This document shows positions 32,057 through 40,465 of a DNA stretch of 64,000 bases, one piece after another (positions within the stretch are counted from its first letter, which is position 1; the number at the start of each line of letters is the position of its first letter). Source of the stretch: an uncultured Verrucomicrobiota bacterium (GTDB taxonomy: Bacteria > Verrucomicrobiota > Kiritimatiellia > CAJWTS01). The translations under genes and the position numbers were made by a program. Under the pieces are notes generated by a model. That model saw only the letters and a list, made by a program, of their open reading frames with translations. It made no database searches and was not told the DNA's origin. The stretch covers positions 1 through 64,000 of the forward strand of contig CAJWTS010000014.1 of assembly GCA_913047795.1 (NCBI GenBank), read 5' to 3'.

Positions 32057-32736
32057 GACGTGGGCTCCCTGAGCAGAATACCACGGCCGCGCACCGTATG
32101 AATTAACGTCTCGTCAGAACCTTTGTCGATCTTCTCGCGAAGGCGCGACACATAAACCGAAACGAGGTTATCAATCGCCAGGCTGTGTGCCCGCTTTTGC
32201 CAGGCGTACTCCGCCAACGTCTCTCGCGCAACGATCTGCCCCGGATGAGATGCGAGGTAAACAAGCAGATCGAATTCACGTTCCGTCAGCGTGATCTCGC
32301 GACCGCCCCGATAAACGCGCCGTTCACGGCGGTCGATCTGCAGATCCGCGACGCAGAGGCTCGACGTATTGCCGTCCCGCGCACGGCGCGTGACGGCACG
32401 TATGCGCGCCAATAACTCGTGCAGTCGAATCGGCTTCACGATATAATCATCCGCACCGGCGTCAAGCCCCTCGATGCGTTTGCCCACTTCTGCAAGCGCG
32501 GTGGTAATGATCACCGGCGTGGGCTCCCCCTCCGCACGCAACGCTTTGAGCAGGTCGATTCCGCCCTGCCCCGGCAACTCGAGGTCTAGCAACACGACGT
32601 CGTACCGAGACCCGTCCAGCGCATCACGACCGTCTTCCGCTGACACCGCGATCGTGACCGTGTACTTCTCCGCCTCCAGGCCGATCTGCAACAGATCCGC
32701 CGTCTGGACGTCATCTTCGACGACAAGAATGTTCAT
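32053..32736 (-). CDS. OmpR-family response regulator
   Basis: A 227-residue two-domain regulator. The receiver has acidic D8/D9, phosphoacceptor D51 (LLDLELPG) and conserved Lys in ADDYIVKP. The C-terminal winged helix carries LTEREFDLLVYLASHPG and VYVSRLREKID plus IHTVRGRGILL. It should be phosphorylated by the CHASE2 kinase encoded 4 bases downstream and act as a DNA-binding regulator. The TPR glycosyltransferase gene diverges from it across about 80 bases, making that gene a possible target. Confidence 0.95.
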   Translation of the reverse strand: MNILVVEDDVQTADLLQIGLEAEKYTVTIAVSAEDGRDALDGSRYDVVLLDLELPGQGGIDLLKALRAEGEPTPVIITTALAEVGKRIEGLDAGADDYIVKPIRLHELLARIRAVTRRARDGNTSSLCVADLQIDRRERRVYRGGREITLTEREFDLLVYLASHPGQIVARETLAEYAWQKRAHSLAIDNLVSVYVSRLREKIDKGSDETLIHTVRGRGILLREPTS

Positions 32737-32818
32737 TGTGTGCCATCTCTTTCCGCTCGCCCCGCACCCTAGCTCGCCCTATATTACGCGTATTTCGCGC
32801 TCTTCGCACACACCGAAA

Positions 32819-34471
32819 ATGTCGACGGACAACCTTCCTCAATCCCGGCGCGCGTATATACTAATCGTCGCGTTGATCGTCTGCGTCTACGCCCCCTCTG
32901 TCCTGTACGAGTTTGTCGAGTTCGATGACGTCTCGCTTGTACGTCATCAATTGCCATTTCTGACGAATCTCGCCAATATTCCGAACGCCTTCATTGAAGA
33001 TGTCTTTCGGTCCAGCTCGGATTCCTACTATCGGCCGATGCTCACACTGAGCCTGATGGCCGACGCACAAATTGCCGGCCCGCGGCCCGCCTGGTATCAC
33101 CTCAGCAACGTGGTGCTGCATGCCGGTGCCGCATGTCTTGTCTTACTGCTACTGGTCAGGCTCGAGGTCCCGCGCTCCGCCGCGGTCGTTGGCACGGCCT
33201 TTTTTGCCGTGCATCCCGTACTGACCATGGCCGTCGCCTGGATTCCGGGCCGTAACGACTCGCTGCTGACCATCTTCATCGTGGCGTCGATCCTGTTTCT
33301 GATTCGTTACATACGCGGCGGCACGCGAACGGATCTCATCCTGCACGGTGTCTTCTGGACCGGGGCGCTCCTGACCAAGGAAGTCGCCGTAGCTGCCCTC
33401 GCGATTTACACACTACTGGCATGGCCACACCGCAAACGATGCTGGCCGTTGGCCGGCACCTGGGCGATCGGCGCCACCCTCTGGCTCACGCTACGCGCGA
33501 TCGCCTTTAAGAACCCCATCACCTTGACGGCTGCCGAGTTCGGTGCGGATGCCCGCATGGCGATGGCATCCGCGTTGCAACTGATGGGCAAGAGCCTCGT
33601 CCCGCTACGCCTGTCCGTCCTGCCGGACCCGCGCGATGCGGCCTGGGTGCCGGCCCTGCTCACGATCGCGATCGTAACCGTTCTGCTGATCAGTGCGCGA
33701 CGACCGAACTGGTCGCGCATACGGCTCGGCCTCATCTGGTACGTCGCGTTTCTCGTGCCCAGCTTTCTCTCGCTCCTGATTCGCACGCGCGAAAACGTCC
33801 CGTTCGTGCTCGAACACCGTCTATATCTGCCGCTTGTAGGATTGGTTTTGGTACTGGCCGAAACGCCCCTTTTTAACCGCGAGCGCCGCTCGACCGAAAC
33901 GAGTCGGCTTCTGAACGCGACACCGTGGGTGCTGATCGGCCTGCTTGCCGTCCAGACCTTCTGTTACGCGCGCACGTTTCGAGACGCCGACCGTTTTTGG
34001 GAAAGCGCCATGCGTTCCTCGCCCCGTCACCCACTGGCACACCTCAACACCGGCTACCTGCATTTCGAGGCCGGGCGCACCGCCGCCGCGGAACGATCGT
34101 ACCGCACGGCGCTTGCGTTGAACCCCGAACAACTCCTGGTCAACAACAACCTCGGCGTGCTTTATCTGCGCGACGAGTCGTTCGTCCCCGCGGCCGAACA
34201 TTTTCTACGCGAGATTGAACTTAATCCCACATTCCCGGAACCCTACTTCAGCCTCGGCAACATCAACTATCGCGCGGGGAACGAGGCGGAGGCGATTCGC
34301 CTCTGGGAACGCACGCTGACGTTGCAGGATCGGCATCGCGGGGCCCTGCACAATCTCGCACAAGTCTACCACCGGCGGGGCACGCAGGCGCGACAGAAGC
34401 AATACGTCGATCGCATGCGGAAGCACGGATATCGCATTCCGGAGAACCTGAAGCGTTCGAATAGGCGATGA
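32819..34471 (+). CDS. Membrane glycosyltransferase-like protein with TPR tail
   Basis: A 550-residue protein starting at the ATG at 32819. About ten membrane segments (residues 13-370) include a first loop with acidic EFDDVSLVRHQ and the signature SYYRPML, then WIPGRNDSLL and TKEVAVAAL. This resembles the C-superfamily O-mannosyltransferase-like TMTC/ArnT-type proteins, which use lipid-linked sugars. The last 150 residues hold four TPR units (LNTGYLHFEAGRTAAAERSY onward). Many PVC bacteria encode such fusions. The sugar donor and acceptor are unknown. Confidence 0.75.
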   Translation: MSTDNLPQSRRAYILIVALIVCVYAPSVLYEFVEFDDVSLVRHQLPFLTNLANIPNAFIEDVFRSSSDSYYRPMLTLSLMADAQIAGPRPAWYHLSNVVLHAGAACLVLLLLVRLEVPRSAAVVGTAFFAVHPVLTMAVAWIPGRNDSLLTIFIVASILFLIRYIRGGTRTDLILHGVFWTGALLTKEVAVAALAIYTLLAWPHRKRCWPLAGTWAIGATLWLTLRAIAFKNPITLTAAEFGADARMAMASALQLMGKSLVPLRLSVLPDPRDAAWVPALLTIAIVTVLLISARRPNWSRIRLGLIWYVAFLVPSFLSLLIRTRENVPFVLEHRLYLPLVGLVLVLAETPLFNRERRSTETSRLLNATPWVLIGLLAVQTFCYARTFRDADRFWESAMRSSPRHPLAHLNTGYLHFEAGRTAAAERSYRTALALNPEQLLVNNNLGVLYLRDESFVPAAEHFLREIELNPTFPEPYFSLGNINYRAGNEAEAIRLWERTLTLQDRHRGALHNLAQVYHRRGTQARQKQYVDRMRKHGYRIPENLKRSNRR

Positions 34472-34604
34472 GTCGCGAAAGCCGCCGGGACAGTCCGTTC
34501 GTCCTTACTTCCACTCTGCGGCCGCGGGAAACCTTTCGCACAGCCGTCGATTCTTTTGATATGTTTCGCGCCCTCAATTGAATAACTTCCGAGGGGACCC
34601 CGAC

Positions 34605-35170
34605 ATGGCTTCAAAAATCTATAAGACAACCGCGGCACCGCTCCTGCTGGCGGCACTCGTCATCACCGCAACCCCGGCTCGATCGCAGCAAGCGAAATTT
34701 GAGACGATCATGGGACAGCCGTCCTGGAAACTTCTCTCCTCATCCGTGAAAGCGTACGTAACCGAAACCGGTGGGCATTTGGGACCGGTGATCTTTGACT
34801 GGCGCGGACGCAAGCTATCCCCGTACCAGGTCGCGCCGTGAGCCGAAGAAGACATCGCCGAGAATACACCGTCGATAATCAAGGTGCTGCGTGGTGATTT
34901 CTTCTGCATGCCATTCGGGGAGAACAGGCGTCCGTACAACGGTGAGCAACATCCGATGCACGGCGAAACGGCGAACAGCACGTGGAACTATGTAGACCTG
35001 CTCAAAGAAGGCCCCAACATCACCCTTCACCTGCGCATGCGGTTCCCCGCGGTTTCGACCGCGTAAAGTCCATCGAACCCGGTGACAAGCGCTCGACGGT
35101 TGTGGTCACCGCGCGCAGCGGAAAATCTTTCACGATGAAACTCGACCACCGGTTCCTGACTCGCGAGTAA
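34605..35170 (+). pseudogene. Aldose-1-epimerase-like gene, broken by stop and frameshift
   Basis: A GAGGGG site precedes ATG 34605 and a signal peptide-like start. The conserved GHLGPVIFDWRGRKLSPYQVAP is then interrupted by TGA at 34839-34841. In the same frame, reading resumes with AEEDIAENTPSIIKV and GDFFCMPFGENRRP, then HPMHGETANSTWN, which is strongly like galactose-mutarotase-fold proteins. The position of the TGA suits the Trp normally found in APW. The frame then stops at about 35064, and matching sequence continues in the next frame (RVKSIEPGDKRS to LTRE, stop 35168-35170). Two independent lesions make this a pseudogene. Its end overlaps the convergent MFS gene by about 40 bases. Confidence 0.75.
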
Positions 35171-36326
35171 CCAGGCGCCGGTACATCGTCATTTCCACGA
35201 CGACCAGCAGTGCGACTACGACCGCCGCCAGCAGGTAAGGCGCACGCGGGTGGAAGCAGCCGGCCAGGCCGCCGCCGAAGGTGCCCATCGCCATGCCAAG
35301 TGCAATGCTACCTTCCAGCATCCCCGACGCCCGGCCGCGTCGACCCTCGCGGCTGCCCGCCGTGCTGTAATAGAGCGTCGCAAAGTAGTTGAACCCCATC
35401 ATCACGCCGACCGCGCACATCCCGGCGAACAGAACTCCCCGCGTCGAAGCCGCGCCGATGACCAGCATGCCGACCACGCCAAGCGCACGCATGACCAGCA
35501 GAACTCCGATGCGATGGTGCCAGAACGACGATACGTGCATCAGCATGTATGCCGCCAGCATCAACACGCGCATCAACGCCAGCAACAGGCCGTGCTCCTC
35601 CGCCGGTACGCCCATGAACACCATGAGATCCGGCAGCAAGTAGAACAGGATGCCGACGCAGAATGGCGCGCCCAGGTTCCCGACCCATGAAATCCGGGCG
35701 AAGTGCGCCGACAAGCGCCGCTCCGCGTCGTCTGTCCATTCGCAACCCCCTGTCGATCCGGCAACCACGGGCCGGCCATCCATACGCCAGATCAGAACCA
35801 GGTTCGCAAGGGGAAGCGCCATCGCCAGGTACAGCGGCAGGCGAGGATCGATCTGGAATGTGTAGCCACCAAAAATCTGACCCGTGATGATCCCAAGATT
35901 CCACGCGAAACAGAAAAACATCAGGGTCCGGGTCGCTCGCCGCCGGCCGGCCGCAATGCCGCTTTCGCCCTCGCCCAACCATGCAATTAACGGCGCGTAG
36001 TACATCGCGCCGGCGACGCCGCTCAAGGCGTAAGCAGCCAGCAGGGCCGCGCGATTCTCCAACCACACTGCGCAACCCACCGCGCTCGCCATCGACAGGA
36101 ACACGGCGACCATGAGCAGGCATTTACGCCCGATTCGATCCGACAGCGCGCCCGTGATGACCGCCGTGACGGCCCATGCCGCCGCCGCACTGCCACCAAA
36201 AATGCCCATGTTCAACAATCCGGCGGACGTCTCCGCCAGGTAACGACTCAAGACGAACATCAGCAGGATCAAGGCCGTATCGTTCAGCCAGGTCGAGACA
36301 TAGAGTGCGCGGCGGGTAGCTTGCAT
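35130..36326 (-). CDS. MFS transporter
   Basis: A 398-residue, twelve-segment major facilitator protein starting at the ATG at 36326 (MQATRRALYV). The loop 2-3 motif is intact as GALSDRIGRKCLLM. The N- and C-terminal halves are separated by an acidic central loop. The substrate is unknown. It is unrelated in detail to the MFS proteins at 14292 and 40466, so the window holds three different ones. A sugar-type substrate would suit the adjacent broken mutarotase gene, but that is only context. Confidence 0.85.
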   Translation of the reverse strand: MQATRRALYVSTWLNDTALILLMFVLSRYLAETSAGLLNMGIFGGSAAAAWAVTAVITGALSDRIGRKCLLMVAVFLSMASAVGCAVWLENRAALLAAYALSGVAGAMYYAPLIAWLGEGESGIAAGRRRATRTLMFFCFAWNLGIITGQIFGGYTFQIDPRLPLYLAMALPLANLVLIWRMDGRPVVAGSTGGCEWTDDAERRLSAHFARISWVGNLGAPFCVGILFYLLPDLMVFMGVPAEEHGLLLALMRVLMLAAYMLMHVSSFWHHRIGVLLVMRALGVVGMLVIGAASTRGVLFAGMCAVGVMMGFNYFATLYYSTAGSREGRRGRASGMLEGSIALGMAMGTFGGGLAGCFHPRAPYLLAAVVVALLVVVEMTMYRRLVTRESGTGGRVSS

Positions 36327-36606
36327 GTGTGTCCAAAACCCCGAGCTTATGTGTCCCCGCCACCCATGTCCAACCCGGGCGCTCGGCCCGCGACAACGAT
36401 CACGAAAACCCTTGTCTAAATCAGTTGACTCAGCGGCGGCACAGGGCAACTATTCCCCCCAGACAATTCAATACGGATCGGCGAGCGGGAAGTTCGTGAA
36501 AATCGAACACGGTCGCGCCACGGTAACCGGGTCACTCCGGAAGTCCGAGCACCTCGTCGATCCAGCTCACCAACTCACTCTTTCGCGAAAAAAGGAGGAT
36601 GAGGTT

Positions 36607-37221
36607 CTGAAGAAACCTTCACTTTCCACCGCGCGGAGATCGAAGGTCTTTTTTGTAGACGGCGGTCTACAACGGGGGTCTTCGCCTCACGCGACGCTGT
36701 GCCGATTCGCGGCGATCATAGGGATCGCCACGTTGGTGCCTGCCACGTCCACGGGCGTCACGCTTTCCGTCAGTAACGCGTACGGAACCGCCGTACCCGC
36801 ACCGGGCGATCACGCATTCACAAGCGGAACGCCGATCGTCTGTCGCGTCACGGACTCGCCCACCTCGCTGGGAAGCGGCACGCAACGGGTCTGTACCGGC
36901 TGGTCCGGCACCGGGTCCGTTCCGGCAGACGGCACCGCTACGAACGCCAGCGTAACGGTCACGAACGATTCATCGATAACATGGCACTGGTCGCTGCAAT
37001 ACCCGGTCGACATCACGCGCATGGGCAACGGACGCGTCGTGCCCGATATTGCCTGGTATGAATCGGGAGGCAGCACGACCCTGGTCGCCGTTGCCGACGA
37101 ACACTGCACCTTCCTCGGCTGGCCCGGCGATACCAGCGGGTCCACAAGCAGCGGGAGTCAACTTACGTTGCCGATCGACCGCACGCGAATGATCACGTCA
37201 CATTTTACGGTATGTAATTGA
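36607..37221 (+). CDS. Exported protein with InlB-type beta repeat
   Basis: The mature part (GVTLSVSNAYGTAVPAPGDH onward) repeats a small beta unit with CTGWSGTGSVP and CTFLGWPGDTSGS, the W-x-G pattern of bacterial InlB-B or List_Bact_rpt modules on secreted proteins. A signal peptide is seen in CRFAAIIGIATLVPAT. The start is uncertain: AAAGGAGG at 36591-36598 lies 8 bases before CTG 36607, while the nearest in-frame ATGs (36325, 36349) sit far upstream with no ribosome-binding site and would overlap the divergent MFS start. The length from 36607 is 204 residues. Cell-surface binding or adhesion is plausible. Confidence 0.55.
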   Translation: MKKPSLSTARRSKVFFVDGGLQRGSSPHATLCRFAAIIGIATLVPATSTGVTLSVSNAYGTAVPAPGDHAFTSGTPIVCRVTDSPTSLGSGTQRVCTGWSGTGSVPADGTATNASVTVTNDSSITWHWSLQYPVDITRMGNGRVVPDIAWYESGGSTTLVAVADEHCTFLGWPGDTSGSTSSGSQLTLPIDRTRMITSHFTVCN

Positions 37222-37248
37222 TAACCGAACGGACCAGAGGACTAGAGT

Positions 37249-38385
37249 ATGAGGATTATATGTAAAGCAGCCCTTCTGGGGTTGTTTTTGTCTTTCCCGG
37301 TAAAGGCAGAATTAGTGGAGTTCTTCAGAGAGTGCTTCTCAGTCACCCCAACGAACCTGTGGGGTTATGATGGACACAGTCCCGATCTGCTCTCATGGGA
37401 TCCATCCAACAGCAACATCAAGGTAGAGTGGGATGCGTCGAAGAGCATAAACACCTTCTCCGATCCAATGGAGATAACGGCCTCCAGCTACACAGCTCCT
37501 CTTGGAAGAGAGATGTCCGACTACAACACCTTTCGGGTGCGTGTAACCTTGACGATAGACTCCAATTCAGTTCCCAACACCACGGAGTTCTATCAACTGG
37601 CTAGTTTCGGACTCTACAATCTATCCGAGACCGGACCTGACAGAACGCTAGCTGACAACTTCTCAGGTAACAGCAACCTGGTGAAGGATGCGAGTGACTT
37701 CGTGGAGTTCAGCTATTTCATCAACAATGCGTCTTTTGGCTTCAATCCTAACATCTCGGCAACCATTGGCGCCCATATTGAGGGACTGAACTTTGATTAT
37801 ACAACCGGCAGCAGCTTCTCCGATCCTGACTTCTACCATGACACTGACATGGGAGCCGGGAACTACTTGCCAACGGGTATCCCACTCTATCTTGAGCTTA
37901 TTTATCACGGAAACACTCCGGACACCCGCGGACGAAGAGCACTCTGTTCTGTCTACACAAACGCATCCAGAACCGAACTCTTACTGGTCAATGGAGTTGA
38001 GATGTACTATTGGACTCAACCCTTGGCCAATGAGAAGCACTTCACCGTGACTGAGATAGGCTTCTGGAACTGGCCAGCAGCTAACTTTGGCGGAGCTAAT
38101 GGACAGGGATCTGGAACCTGGGATGATGTGATAGTAGAACTTAAGCCCCCTGGACCTATCTCAGATATCCAATTCACAGAAGAACATATCACGCTTGATT
38201 TCAAAGTGGCCAACTTGGCCGAAACCCTGGTTTCTTGGAGTTCTAACCTGGTAGACTGGGTCCCTCTGCTGACAACGACAACGAACGCTGGTGCCGGCGT
38301 GACGACAGTTCCACGTGACGTTAAGATCTCACGAACCAATTCTGCTCTTCCTGGTGATCGGTGCTTTTTCAATGTGGGTTATTGA
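37249..38385 (+). CDS. Exported unknown protein (lower-G+C gene)
   Basis: A 378-residue protein with a clean signal peptide (MRIICKAALLGLFLSFPVKA). The mature chain is beta-rich and aromatic (VTPTNLWGYDGHSPDLLSW, LASFGLYNLSETGPDRT, TEIGFWNWPAANFGGANGQG) with a C-terminal SWSSNLVDWVPLLTTTT module. That module resembles the short beta domain that ends many exported proteins of Verrucomicrobia-type bacteria. The codon use is visibly more AT-rich than in its neighbours. The stop overlaps the start of the downstream pseudopilin gene by one base, so the two form one unit, probably acquired together. Confidence 0.7.
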   Translation: MRIICKAALLGLFLSFPVKAELVEFFRECFSVTPTNLWGYDGHSPDLLSWDPSNSNIKVEWDASKSINTFSDPMEITASSYTAPLGREMSDYNTFRVRVTLTIDSNSVPNTTEFYQLASFGLYNLSETGPDRTLADNFSGNSNLVKDASDFVEFSYFINNASFGFNPNISATIGAHIEGLNFDYTTGSSFSDPDFYHDTDMGAGNYLPTGIPLYLELIYHGNTPDTRGRRALCSVYTNASRTELLLVNGVEMYYWTQPLANEKHFTVTEIGFWNWPAANFGGANGQGSGTWDDVIVELKPPGPISDIQFTEEHITLDFKVANLAETLVSWSSNLVDWVPLLTTTTNAGAGVTTVPRDVKISRTNSALPGDRCFFNVGY

Positions 38386-39122
38386 TGCAAAGGAGAGCCT
38401 TCACTCTCATTGAGCTTCTGGTGACCGTCACAATCATTACCATCCTCGCCTCGGTAACCTTCACGGCCTATCAGTCTGCTCTTGTTGCAGCCAAGAGAGT
38501 CGCCTGTATCAACAACATCCGCCAGCTGAACATGTGCTTCCTTCAGTACATGGAGGACAATGACGGTCAGTTCTTTGACTACCATCAGAATGTGGATGGA
38601 GGCCATCTCTGGTACTGGGGTATGGAAACAAACGGAGGGACCGAGGGATCAAGGCCTTTGGACAAGTCCAAGGCTGCGTTAGAACCCTACTTTGATCACT
38701 TTGGTGGCATTGAGATCTGTCCTGCGTTTGATTATAACGCCCCCTACGTGAAGAGGAAGTTTGACAAACCCAGTTATGGATATGGAATCAATGTCAACAT
38801 GCTTAAAGGAGCTGGACCCATATCACAGTCATGGTACTCAATAGATAATCATGGAGCAACCATCACCTGGGCAGACTGTGCTCAGATCAATGTCTGGCAA
38901 CCACCTGCTACCGCCTCCAATCCAATGTTAGAAGAATGGTATTATCTAAACACCTACGCTCCTCCTAAGTATCACTTCCGCCATGGTGGCCTTTGCAATG
39001 TGGCCTTTGCTGATGGGAGTGCCAGATCTATGAAGCCTTTCCTTCTCTTGACAGCCTTAGATGGCTATTCTGGCTACCTTGAGCCCCAGGGCGAGGACTA
39101 TTATCTTCGTCTTGTGAAATAG
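38385..39122 (+). CDS. H-X9-DG pseudopilin (lower-G+C gene)
   Basis: A 245-residue prepilin-like protein. MQRRAFTLIELLVTVTIITILAS is the classic type IV prepilin N-terminus (cleavage before F, Glu5) used by the large DUF1559/H-X9-DG family of PVC bacteria. The C-terminus has HFRHGGLCNVAFADGSA, the H-X9-DG signature. Its start overlaps the preceding exported-protein stop by one base. Base composition is lower in G+C than the flanks. Downstream, after its TAG, the same reading frame continues as a G+C-rich remnant of a related protein. Confidence 0.85.
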   Translation: MQRRAFTLIELLVTVTIITILASVTFTAYQSALVAAKRVACINNIRQLNMCFLQYMEDNDGQFFDYHQNVDGGHLWYWGMETNGGTEGSRPLDKSKAALEPYFDHFGGIEICPAFDYNAPYVKRKFDKPSYGYGINVNMLKGAGPISQSWYSIDNHGATITWADCAQINVWQPPATASNPMLEEWYYLNTYAPPKYHFRHGGLCNVAFADGSARSMKPFLLLTALDGYSGYLEPQGEDYYLRLVK

Positions 39123-39251
39123 TCTTCCTCTGGCGGCCACGCCGAATCCCTCCGCGCACGCTACACCGACACCTACGACTTCGACGAAGGCAACATCGCC
39201 AAGCGTACGGGGTTTCTCTCCAACGACAACAGCATGTACGACCTGGAGTAG
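39123..39251 (+). pseudogene. C-terminal remnant of a G+C-rich pseudopilin
   Basis: Immediately after the stop of the lower-G+C pseudopilin, and in the same frame, about 42 codons read GGHAESLRARYTDTYDF, EGNIAKRTGFLSNDN and SMYDLE, then stop. GGHAESL sits where the D-G-H-A element of H-X9-DG proteins should be, and the tail style fits such proteins. The codons are G+C-rich like the rest of the chromosome. This looks like the surviving end of a resident gene whose upstream part was replaced by the incoming pair. Confidence 0.5.
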
Positions 39252-39260
39252 CGGCGGGCG

Positions 39261-40316
39261 CTACTTGCCTTTCCGGAGGCGAAGATGCTCGCGATGCACC
39301 TTCAGGTCCTCAAGCGCCTCGGCCGCGTCACAGGGCGGATCGATTTCACCCCGGATCGCGCTGCAGAAATTGATCGCCTGCTGGCGCATGGCATGCACCC
39401 AGGGCAACTGCGGCACGATCGACTGCGGCACGGCGCCGTCGCCCGGATCGCGGTACAACTCGACGCGGCCGGGACGGTTGTGCGCAAGCGGTGCGGGCAG
39501 GTCCAGCTTGATCCAACCCTTGTTAAAACAAACCATCGCGGACTCTTGCCAGTCAATACTGGTCCCGTATGTTCCCATCTCGATGATACCTGATACGCCC
39601 GTTTCAGTCTCGGCCACGAGCAAAACACCAGAAGGATCTGCATACGCGACGCGATAACTCTCCCCCAGCAGGTAACGCAAGAGATTGACCTGGTGAACGT
39701 AAAAATTCACGGCGTTGACGTACATGCCCACGCCCGCATCATCCAGATCAGACGCCGGCGGATCGGCCTCCATTGGCGGAATCTTCTCGTCGGTTGAAAT
39801 CATCTCGCGAAAGCCGCTTGCAACCCAATCCCCGGGGGGCATCGTGATGCGAACGTACTTCATGTTTCCGAGTTCGCCGGTTTCCTTCAACCGACGAATC
39901 TCTTCCACGGCATACATCACGGCGGGGTCGCTGCGCTTGTGATAGCCAACCATATGCCAGCCGCCGCCGGAGGCCAGAGCCGCGAGCAGTTGTTCGCCGA
40001 CTTCGATCGAAGCCGCGAGCGGCTTCTCTGTGAAGATCGGGATGCCAGATTCATAGAGGGGCGCTATGATCTGGCCGTGATGCGTGAACGGCTGCGAGGC
40101 GACGATGCCGTCCAGCGATTCGGCGGCAAGCATCTCCGCGGCGGACGCGTACGTCTTTTCAATTCCGTAGCGTGTGGCCACGAGTTCTCGCAACTGCGGA
40201 CGCAATTCCGCAATAGCGACCACTTCGCACGCATCGATGGTGGCATAATTCCGAAGATGGGCGCATTGACCCATCGAACCGACTCCTGCAAATCCAATAC
40301 GAACACGGTCTGACAT
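39261..40316 (-). CDS. Gfo/Idh/MocA-family oxidoreductase
   Basis: A 351-residue NAD(P)-dependent oxidoreductase starting at the ATG at 40316, behind GTGGAG. The Rossmann start MSDRVRIGFAGVGSMGQ is the G-x-G-x-x-G nucleotide site; EKPLA (catalytic-side Lys region) and a C-terminal alpha/beta substrate domain follow. These enzymes oxidise or reduce sugars and inositols. An upstream GTG at 40328 would add four residues. It diverges from the MFS gene at 40466 with 150 bases between. No specific sugar can be assigned. Confidence 0.88.
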   Translation of the reverse strand: MSDRVRIGFAGVGSMGQCAHLRNYATIDACEVVAIAELRPQLRELVATRYGIEKTYASAAEMLAAESLDGIVASQPFTHHGQIIAPLYESGIPIFTEKPLAASIEVGEQLLAALASGGGWHMVGYHKRSDPAVMYAVEEIRRLKETGELGNMKYVRITMPPGDWVASGFREMISTDEKIPPMEADPPASDLDDAGVGMYVNAVNFYVHQVNLLRYLLGESYRVAYADPSGVLLVAETETGVSGIIEMGTYGTSIDWQESAMVCFNKGWIKLDLPAPLAHNRPGRVELYRDPGDGAVPQSIVPQLPWVHAMRQQAINFCSAIRGEIDPPCDAAEALEDLKVHREHLRLRKGK

Positions 40317-40465
40317 GCTTGACTCCACTTGAGGTTAACAATGCGCGGACTCTGGCCGCCGGCGGCCGCGAAGTCAAATAAAAGCGAGCTCTTGATCGTC
40401 GATTTTTCAGGCAGATGTCCCGCCTTGGTACTTGGCAAACACGGGTCCCGCACTAGAGTGCTCCG

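Noticed and set aside
34839..34841. TGA inside the mutarotase-like gene as selenocysteine or recoded Trp
   Set aside because: The expected residue is Trp, no SECIS-like structure is seen, other genes here use TGA as stop, and a second frameshift follows.
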